From the NCBI GenBank assembly GCA_017618515.1, contig JAFZUB010000107.1, positions 1 to 6,187 of the forward strand: 6,187 bases of DNA. Direction: 5' to 3'. Shown piece by piece: positions 1 through 4,543 of this stretch; position 1 is the stretch's first letter; each line of letters opens with the position of its first letter. A model generated the notes under the pieces. It saw nothing but the letters and a program-made list of their open reading frames with translations. It had not been told where the DNA came from and did not search any database. A program made the translations under genes and the position numbers. The DNA is from Bacteroidaceae bacterium (GTDB taxonomy: Bacteria; Bacteroidota; Bacteroidia; Bacteroidales; Bacteroidaceae).

Positions 1-907
1 ACTCTTGTATTCTCTTTTCTAAATCCATAACACGTTGTTCTAATTGACGATTGACGATTGACGATTGATCATTATCCTTATTCCTTACTCCCACCCCCTG
101 TGGCATCAAGATGCGGAACAGACTGCGGTTCATGGCGCGACACATAATCTGCGTCAGCAGCAGACCGGACGCTCCCACTATGCCACCTACGGCTACAAGG
201 AACACGTCGCTGATGGCCATACCCGCAATGGCTCCTGCCACTCCCGACAAGGAGTTAAGCAGCGAGATGGTGATAGGCATGTCGGCACCGCCCACACGCA
301 CTGAGAAATACAGTCCGAAGAGCGACGAGGCCACCAGCACGATTAGCATTGAATATTGAGCATTGAGCACTGAGCATTGAAGTGTGCCCAGCACGATGCC
401 CAGCAGCGTGACGGCCAGCAGCACGAGGGTAATAACAGAATGGCCCTTCCACACCATCGGCCGTTGAGGCAGCAGGCGGTGAAGCTTACCGGCAGCCACC
501 AAACTGCCTACGAGGGTGACCATACCTACTGCCACAGCCAGTAAGGCGGTGGCTGTAGAGAATTGAACATTGGACGTTGAACATTGACTATTAAGTGTCA
601 TCATGCCCACCAGAGCTGATGCACCGCCGCCAAGACCGTTAAACAGCGCCACCATCTGGGGCATCTGTATCATCTTGACACGCTGCGCCAGCAGACTCCC
701 CACGAGCGCACCTATCGCAATGGCCACCCAGAGAGTCCACACGGAGAGGATGCCGGCGAACAGAAGCGTGACGCCAACACCCGTCAACAAGGCTACGGCC
801 GACAGGAAATTGCCTGCCACAGCAGTCTTGACGCGCGACATCATGGAGATGCCTAGCAACACCGTCACGGCAAGCACACTACTGATAAATATCTGATAGA
901 TGTCCAT
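1..907 (-). CDS. pntB: NAD(P)+ transhydrogenase subunit beta, partial (C-terminus beyond the left edge)
   Basis: This is the beta subunit of the membrane-bound, proton-translocating transhydrogenase, which drives hydride transfer from NADH to NADP+ using the proton gradient. I translated it by hand from ATG at 907 and it stays open for 302 codons to the edge. It covers the membrane domain dII and the start of the linker to the NADP(H)-binding domain dIII, which lies outside the window (full PntB is about 460 residues). Family landmarks are FNGLGGGASALVG (residues 89-101), GGADMP (205-210), LNSLSG (217-222) and GASGLLLTQIMCRAMNRS (245-262). Asn90 occupies the place of E. coli beta-His91; Asn is also found there in other family members. 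The start is supported by AAGGAG nine bases upstream, inside the end of pntA2, and by a six-base gap to that gene. Three heptamer-repeat tracts fall in two loops and in the linker. From residue 286 the linker looks like a short coiled coil (N286, L289, V293, L296, I300). Confidence 0.96.
   Translation of the reverse strand, partial: MDIYQIFISSVLAVTVLLGISMMSRVKTAVAGNFLSAVALLTGVGVTLLFAGILSVWTLWVAIAIGALVGSLLAQRVKMIQMPQMVALFNGLGGGASALVGMMTLNSQCSTSNVQFSTATALLAVAVGMVTLVGSLVAAGKLHRLLPQRPMVWKGHSVITLVLLAVTLLGIVLGTLQCSVLNAQYSMLIVLVASSLFGLYFSVRVGGADMPITISLLNSLSGVAGAIAGMAISDVFLVAVGGIVGASGLLLTQIMCRAMNRSLFRILMPQGVGVRNKDNDQSSIVNRQLEQRVMDLEKRIQE
43..91. repeat. Heptamer tandem repeat in pntB (dII-dIII linker)
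   Basis: Seven consecutive 7-base units on the plus strand: three perfect ATTGACG copies, then ATTGATC, then units decaying through ATTATCC to TTACTCC. On the coding strand they encode about residues 273-288 of PntB, a polar stretch between the membrane domain and the NADP domain. The reading frame stays open across it. Confidence 0.85.
348..382. repeat. Heptamer tandem repeat in pntB (second membrane loop)
   Basis: Five consecutive 7-base units of ATTGAGC type on the plus strand (35 bases), two of them perfect and the others with one or two changes. On the coding strand they encode about residues 176-187, including QCS and NAQYS, between two hydrophobic segments of PntB. Confidence 0.85.
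562..596. repeat. Heptamer tandem repeat in pntB (first membrane loop)
   Basis: Five consecutive 7-base units of ATTGAAC type on the plus strand (35 bases), including ATTGGAC and GTTGAAC variants and a diverged last unit ATTAAGT. They encode about residues 104-116 of PntB, a polar Gln/Asn/Ser-rich loop after the FNGLGGG region. Confidence 0.82.
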
Positions 908-913
908 AGTCAC

Positions 914-1213
914 TTACTCCTTCTTCCTCTTATGGAACATCATCAGCATGCGATGGGTAACGCCAAAGCCGCCAAACACATTGATGGCAGCCAAGATAAT
1001 GGCAGCCATGCCAGCCACCTGCGCCACCCAGCCATCACCACTCAGAAAGGCGATGCCTGTAGCACCTATTGCGCCGACTATGGTTACGCCCGACAGCGCA
1101 TTCATACCCGACATCAGCGGTGTATGAAGCAGGCTGGGCACCGTGCGGATGATGAAATAGCCCAGCACCGTGCTCACCACAAATACGGCTAAAAGAATCA
1201 GCGGATGAATCAT
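914..1213 (-). CDS. pntA2: NAD(P)+ transhydrogenase subunit alpha, part 2 (membrane segment)
   Basis: This small 99-residue integral membrane protein corresponds to the C-terminal membrane part of E. coli PntA, encoded separately as in the three-subunit enzymes (for example Rhodospirillum and Thermus). It forms the proton channel with PntB. Three hydrophobic stretches are visible at roughly residues 4-22, 41-56 and 61-80, and the protein ends in a basic tail (HKRKKE). The family signature LLHTPLMSGMNALSG lies at residues 28-42; His30 in it matches the histidine implicated in proton transfer in three-subunit enzymes (family knowledge). An upstream in-frame ATG at 1264 would add a basic, non-homologous N-terminus read from the 3' end of pntA1. 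The start at 1213 is preferred because it begins exactly at the conserved region and forms an ATGA overlap with the pntA1 stop, which suggests translational coupling. There is no good ribosome binding site of its own. Confidence 0.95.
   Translation of the reverse strand: MIHPLILLAVFVVSTVLGYFIIRTVPSLLHTPLMSGMNALSGVTIVGAIGATGIAFLSGDGWVAQVAGMAAIILAAINVFGGFGVTHRMLMMFHKRKKE
917..922 (-). promoter_or_regulatory. Shine-Dalgarno sequence of pntB
   Basis: AAGGAG on the minus strand lies nine bases ahead of the pntB ATG at 907, within the lysine/glutamate codons that end pntA2. It supports this start. A strong site like this is uncommon in Bacteroidetes, where most starts lack one, and it could simply be a by-product of the basic protein tail. 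Confidence 0.5.
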
Positions 1214-2367
1214 AGTCCCATTGCTTCGCGAGCTCCGGCATGCACAAGCTCTCCGTCGATGCATACCAGCGAGCTGCGTATTATCTCGTCCTCACGGTCA
1301 AGCACCACCTGACCATCCTTAACCAAATACTTCACGAGGTTGAGGAGATTGCGCGAGAACATCCACGTGGAGCTGGTTGGCAGCAGACCGGGGATATTCT
1401 TCACACCCATCAGTGTGACGCCATACTTCTTCTCTATGCCGCCCTTAGGCGTAAGCTCGCAGTTGCCGCCCTGGTCGATGGAGATATCCACGATGACGGC
1501 TCCCTTCTTCATGCCCTTAACCATCTCCTCGGTGATGATGATGGGGGCTATCTTGCCGGGAATCAGTGCCGAGCAGAACACGATGTCCATCTCCTGAATG
1601 GTAGCCTTCAGTGCCTCCTGCTCCTTGATGAGCACATCAGCGGGCAGACGTTTGGCGTAGCCACCCTCAGCAACAGCCAGCTCAGCAGGCACCGTGGTGT
1701 CAACAGTCTTGGCACCCAGCGAGCCCGCGTTCTCCACAGCCATCGGACGTATGTCGGCAGCGTAGGTGATAGCACCGAGGCGCTTAGCCGTAGCCAGTGC
1801 TTGCAAGCCTGCCACTCCTACGCCGATAACCATCACCTTGGCGGGCTTAATCTGGCCAACGGCAGTGAACATCGACGGCACGAAGGTGGTCATCATATTG
1901 GCAGCCATCAGTATGCCCTTGTAGCCTGCGCATGTGGACATAGAGGTGAGTGCATCCATGTTCTGCGCACGAGAGATGCGTGGAATACCGTCGAGCGTGA
2001 TGGCTGTGACACCCTGAGCGGTCAAGCGCTTCACCATCTCGTGGTTGACGGGCGAGGCAGGATGGATAAAGGTGATGAGATACTGGCCGCGGTGCATCAT
2101 ATCAACCTCGTGCTTACCTTTTGCCTCGTTCATCAGCGGCTCCTTCACCTTGAGGATAATCTCGGCACGGTCGTAGATCTCCTGCGGGTCGTCCACTATC
2201 TCGGCACCTGCCTGGATATAATCCTCGTCATGGAAGAGCGCGCCGTCGCCGGCATGGCGCTCCACGAGCACCTTATGTCCTTCGTTCACATACTCGCCCA
2301 CAGTCTCGGGCGTTGCTGCCACACGAGCCTCGTCGTGCATAATCTCTTTGGGAATACCAATAATCAT
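1210..2367 (-). CDS. pntA1: NAD(P)+ transhydrogenase subunit alpha, part 1 (NAD(H)-binding domain dI)
   Basis: This is the soluble NAD(H)-binding subunit of proton-translocating transhydrogenase, related to alanine dehydrogenase, and it works at the cytoplasmic face. The 385-residue length fits the separate dI subunit of three-subunit enzymes. Visible motifs are the N-terminal IGIPKE start (3-8), RISRAQNMDALTSM (130-143, including the conserved RxxxQ region of dI), the Rossmann loop GVGVAG (172-177), an acidic residue at the end of the second Rossmann strand in ADIRP (194-198), the mobile loop around GGYAK (225-229), SALIPGK (256-262) and DQGGNCELT (278-286). It has no membrane segments of its own; these are supplied by pntA2, which starts inside its stop codon (ATGA). 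The start at 2367 is the only ATG before the conserved IGIPKE. It is first in the operon, about 40 bases behind the promoter at 2412-2444. Nothing looks truncated. Confidence 0.97.
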   Translation of the reverse strand: MIIGIPKEIMHDEARVAATPETVGEYVNEGHKVLVERHAGDGALFHDEDYIQAGAEIVDDPQEIYDRAEIILKVKEPLMNEAKGKHEVDMMHRGQYLITFIHPASPVNHEMVKRLTAQGVTAITLDGIPRISRAQNMDALTSMSTCAGYKGILMAANMMTTFVPSMFTAVGQIKPAKVMVIGVGVAGLQALATAKRLGAITYAADIRPMAVENAGSLGAKTVDTTVPAELAVAEGGYAKRLPADVLIKEQEALKATIQEMDIVFCSALIPGKIAPIIITEEMVKGMKKGAVIVDISIDQGGNCELTPKGGIEKKYGVTLMGVKNIPGLLPTSSTWMFSRNLLNLVKYLVKDGQVVLDREDEIIRSSLVCIDGELVHAGAREAMGL

Positions 2368-2411
2368 ATCTATAGTATTTTTTTAGGTTAGTGTTATCGC
2401 GTTTTCGGCTG

Positions 2412-2444
2412 CAAATCTACATTATTATTTTAATTAAGGTCAAA
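2412..2444 (-). promoter_or_regulatory. Bacteroidetes-type promoter of the pntA1-pntA2-pntB operon
   Basis: On the minus strand a TTTG (-33 type) box at 2441-2444 is followed after 21 bases by TAGATTTG at 2412-2419, an exact match to the TAnnTTTG -7 consensus of Bacteroidetes primary sigma factor promoters. Transcription would start near 2405, giving a leader of roughly 38 bases ahead of the pntA1 ATG. The boxes, their spacing and the A/T-rich spacer are seen directly; promoter activity is inferred. Confidence 0.75.
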
Positions 2445-2447
2445 TTT

Positions 2448-2474
2448 TGGGAAATATTTATATATTTTTTCCCA
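2448..2474. other. Inverted repeat upstream of the pntA1 promoter (operator or weak terminator)
   Basis: TGGGAAA at 2448-2454 and TTTCCCA at 2468-2474 form a perfect 7-base inverted repeat around a 13-base A/T-only loop. It lies between the transporter stop codon and the -33 box of the pntA1 promoter. It could end transcripts of the trmN6-transporter operon, but it has few G/C pairs and no clean U-run follows on the minus strand. It could equally be a binding site just upstream of the promoter. The function is unresolved. Confidence 0.35.
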
Positions 2475-2477
2475 TTC

Positions 2478-2504
2478 CTTTCACTTTTCACTCTCACTTT
2501 TCAT
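2478..2504. repeat. TTTTCAC-type repeat across the transporter stop codon
   Basis: Four imperfect units of TTTTCAC type on the plus strand, with spacings of 7, 7 and 6 bases, straddle the 3' end of the transporter gene. On the coding strand one unit (GAAAAGTGA) provides the last two codons and the TGA stop at 2494-2496. The repeat differs from the ATTGAAC family in sequence but is similar in unit length and degeneracy. Confidence 0.65.
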
Positions 2505-3657
2505 TCCGTGTCTTATGCAGCCGGTCGATGATGAGGGCGATGGCTCCGTCACCCGTCACGTTGCAGGCCGTGCCGAATGAGTCCATGGCAATGTAGAGTG
2601 TTATCATCAAGGTCTGCTGGGCAGAGTCGAAACCAAGCATGCTCTCCAGCACTCCGAGCGCCGCCATGATAGCTCCGCCAGGCACTCCCGGGGCGGCAAC
2701 CATTGTCACACCGAGCATCGCCACAAAACCAAACATCGTCGGGAAGTCGAACGGAACATTTTGCATGAGCATCAAGGCAATGGCACACGAGGTAATCTTA
2801 AGCGTAGAGCCGCTGAGATGAATGGTGGCACACAGCGGTATCACAAAGCCAGCCACGGGCTCCGACACACGGTTTTTGAGCGCCTGACGCAGGGTGACAG
2901 GGATAGTGGCTGCCGACGAGGCGGTGCCGAGAGCAGTGAAATAGGCTGGCAGCATGGTGCGCAACAAACGCAGCGGATTGCGGCGTGTGATGATGCCGGC
3001 CAACGCATATTGCAACAGCAGCAACACAACTGTCATGGCGAAGATTATCGCCACGATGGCTACGAAAGCCTTGAGCACACCGGCCACCTGACCTTCGGCA
3101 GTCATTCTGAGGAAAATGCCGAAGATGTAAAGCGGCAGCAAGGGGATGATAACATGTTCGATTGTCTTGCCGACAATGGTCTTAAACTCATCGAAGCCGC
3201 GCTTCAGGGCTGCGCCGCCAAACACAGCTATGCCCAGACCCATCATAAACGAGAAGACAAGGGCCGTCATCACATCCATCAGCGGAGGGATATTCATGGT
3301 GAAATATTCCTTGAACATTGAACATTGAACATTGAGGATTGAGGATTGGGCGTCAGGCAGTGCGGAGGGGAAGAGACCTGTACTGAAAACGTAGGCAAAG
3401 AGGCCGCTACCCACGGTGAACGCATAGGCGATAGCCACAGTGATGATAAGCATCTTCCCTGCCCTGCCGCCTATCTCAGCTATGGCGGGAGTAACCAGTC
3501 CCACTATGATGATAGGTATAAGGAAGCGTAGCAGTTGGTCAAACAGGCCGCATAGCGTGTTCATAGTCCTCACAACGAAATCGGGCATTATGTGTCCGAG
3601 CAATACGCCTGCTAATATGGCGGCAATAACCTTGATAAGTAATGGAATCCTTTTCAT
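2494..3657 (-). CDS. Dicarboxylate/amino acid:cation symporter family (DAACS) transporter, divergent
   Basis: This is a secondary transporter of the inner membrane in the family of GltPh, GltP and mammalian EAAT/ASCT proteins. At 387 residues it is slightly shorter than the usual 400-430. It is hydrophobic throughout, with the family's C-terminal transport core in order: hairpin HP1 with SSAATIPVTL (247-256), the TM7 segment CATIHLSGS (276-284), hairpin HP2 with APGVPGGAIM (322-331), and TM8 with NVTGD (366-370). Two sites depart from characterised members. The sodium-site motif NMDGT is HLSGS (280-284), and the TM8 arginine that holds the acidic side chain in GltPh (R397) is Gly362. Substrate and coupling ion therefore cannot be assigned; simple sodium-coupled glutamate uptake is doubtful. 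A heptamer repeat encodes residues 103-116, in the loop after the third hydrophobic region. The ATG follows the stop of the upstream methyltransferase with no gap (TAAATG), so the two are probably co-transcribed and translationally coupled. The stop codon lies inside a TTTTCAC-type repeat. Confidence 0.9.
   Translation of the reverse strand: MKRIPLLIKVIAAILAGVLLGHIMPDFVVRTMNTLCGLFDQLLRFLIPIIIVGLVTPAIAEIGGRAGKMLIITVAIAYAFTVGSGLFAYVFSTGLFPSALPDAQSSILNVQCSMFKEYFTMNIPPLMDVMTALVFSFMMGLGIAVFGGAALKRGFDEFKTIVGKTIEHVIIPLLPLYIFGIFLRMTAEGQVAGVLKAFVAIVAIIFAMTVVLLLLQYALAGIITRRNPLRLLRTMLPAYFTALGTASSAATIPVTLRQALKNRVSEPVAGFVIPLCATIHLSGSTLKITSCAIALMLMQNVPFDFPTMFGFVAMLGVTMVAAPGVPGGAIMAALGVLESMLGFDSAQQTLMITLYIAMDSFGTACNVTGDGAIALIIDRLHKTRNEK
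3310..3351. repeat. Heptamer tandem repeat in the transporter gene
   Basis: Six consecutive 7-base units on the plus strand: two perfect ATTGAAC, two perfect ATTGAGG, and a diverged unit at each end. They encode residues 103-116 of the transporter, with NVQCSMF resembling the peptides made by the pntB copies. This is the cleanest heptamer tract besides the one at 43-91. Confidence 0.88.
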
Positions 3658-4380
3658 TTATAATTTAATATAGAAATCTGCGGTAAGAGTGCGGTATTCG
3701 TCAGTAGGCGTGCCGTCATCATTAAAGAGTCCTAGCGCCAGCGTGTCAGGAACGCTATGGTTAGCGTAAACGTTAGTTTTGGTAAACGCAAGCACACTGC
3801 GCTTGAAAGGCTTGTCGACCTTGGTGCGTATGTTGATGCGCCGCATGAGATGAAGGCCGTGGAGCCAGCAAATGTGGATGAAGTCGTCAGTCGCAGAGAA
3901 TGGGATGATAACCTCCAGTCGTCCGTCGTCGCACAGCAGTCGGGAGGCTGTATCGGCAAGCTCCTCAAGAGTGAGAGTGTCGGCGCGGCGTGCAGCATCG
4001 CGAGCCTGCGACGAGGACGCAGGGCTGTGGGCATAGTAGGGCGGGTTGCAGACAATGTTGTCATATTGAACTTTCGAACTCTCGAACTTTCTTGCATCTG
4101 CACACACAGCGGTGAGACGGTCAGCCCACACCGAAGCAGCGAAATTCTCTGCAGCCTGTGCAGCAGCATCAGCATCGATATCCACTCCCACTATGCGAGC
4201 CTCAGGATGGCGCTGCGCCAGCATGAGAGCCACTATGCCCGTGCCGGTGCCAATGTCAAGAACACTAGACTCTGGCCCGCAGTCCGCCAACGCTCCGAGC
4301 AACACCCCGTCGGTGCCTACCTTCATGGCGCAACGGTCTTGGTGCACACTGAATTGTTTGAAATGGAATATGTCGCTCAT
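3658..4380 (-). CDS. trmN6: TrmN6-type tRNA1(Val) adenine(37)-N6 methyltransferase
   Basis: This is an S-adenosylmethionine-dependent methyltransferase of the TrmN6 (YfiC) group, which in E. coli makes N6-methyladenosine at position 37 of tRNA1(Val). At 240 residues it matches the family length. The N-terminal signature FKQFSVHQDRCAMKVGTDG (7-25) is nearly the same as the E. coli protein from memory. The SAM-binding motif I is VLDIGTGTG (40-48), an acidic residue ends the second strand in VDID (66-69), and the catalytic motif NPPYY is at 112-116, the hallmark of exocyclic-amine methyltransferases. The start at 4380 is the only ATG that keeps the FKQF signature close to the N-terminus. An octamer DNA repeat encodes residues 97-105, directly before the NPPYY strand, without lengthening that loop much compared with E. 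coli. It is first in a two-gene minus-strand operon with the transporter and divergent from ppdK. The family is certain; the exact tRNA target is inferred from E. coli. Confidence 0.93.
   Translation of the reverse strand: MSDIFHFKQFSVHQDRCAMKVGTDGVLLGALADCGPESSVLDIGTGTGIVALMLAQRHPEARIVGVDIDADAAAQAAENFAASVWADRLTAVCADARKFESSKVQYDNIVCNPPYYAHSPASSSQARDAARRADTLTLEELADTASRLLCDDGRLEVIIPFSATDDFIHICWLHGLHLMRRINIRTKVDKPFKRSVLAFTKTNVYANHSVPDTLALGLFNDDGTPTDEYRTLTADFYIKL
4068..4091. repeat. Octamer tandem repeat in trmN6
   Basis: Three 8-base units, GAACTTTC, GAACTCTC and GAACTTTC, make exactly 24 bases or eight codons. They encode the segment KFESSKVQ (98-105) just ahead of the NPPYY motif. The unit shares the GAAC core of the heptamers but has a different length. 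Confidence 0.65.
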
Positions 4381-4388
4381 TGTCCCTG

Positions 4389-4396
4389 CGAAGTTA
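4389..4396 (-). promoter_or_regulatory. Possible -7 box for trmN6, implying a very short leader
   Basis: The minus strand reads TAACTTCG, one mismatch from the Bacteroidetes TAnnTTTG box, ending nine bases before the trmN6 ATG. If used, transcription would start only a few bases ahead of the start codon and the mRNA would be almost leaderless. No convincing TTTG box is seen at the expected upstream distance, so this remains tentative. Confidence 0.35.
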
Positions 4397-4481
4397 CTTG
4401 TTTTTTCTCTAAAAAACGGGATTTATGTTTGATAATTGTATTTTTTATATATGAATATGCACGCGTATGAGATTTTTTTGC

Positions 4482-4489
4482 TATCTTTG
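4482..4489 (+). promoter_or_regulatory. -7 box of the ppdK promoter
   Basis: TATCTTTG matches the Bacteroidetes TAnnTTTG -7 consensus exactly and lies 54 bases before the ppdK ATG, leaving an A/T-rich leader of about 50 bases without a Shine-Dalgarno sequence. No clear TTTG box is seen 19-21 bases upstream. A second exact match to the consensus, TATGTTTG at 4424-4431, could mark another start. The 163-base divergent region between trmN6 and ppdK holds these boxes and nothing else that I recognise. Confidence 0.55.
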
Positions 4490-4543
4490 CGCCCACCTTT
4501 TGGGATAATAAACGTTAACCAATAAACAATAAACTAAATTTTT

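Noticed and set aside
43..596. The repeat tracts as a CRISPR array or phage attachment sites
   Set aside because: The units are 7 bases, directly adjacent without spacers, and embedded in an open reading frame. No cas or integrase gene is present.
1214..1264. An extended N-terminus for pntA2 starting at 1264
   Set aside because: The extra 17 residues are basic, lie within the pntA1 coding end and have no family counterpart. The ATG at 1213 starts at the conserved region and gives an ATGA overlap.
1240..2391. A 383-codon open frame on the plus strand opposite pntA1
   Set aside because: The minus strand encodes a complete transhydrogenase alpha-1 subunit with all family motifs. The plus-strand product is His- and Leu-rich and resembles no family I know.
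3757..4470. A 237-codon open frame on the plus strand opposite trmN6
   Set aside because: It is a shadow of the clear TrmN6 methyltransferase on the minus strand; it has no motif of its own and it runs into the divergent promoter region.
4492..4504. A CCCA/TGGG hairpin in the ppdK leader as a regulatory RNA or terminator
   Set aside because: It is only four base pairs around a five-base loop, with no U-run; such a match is expected by chance.
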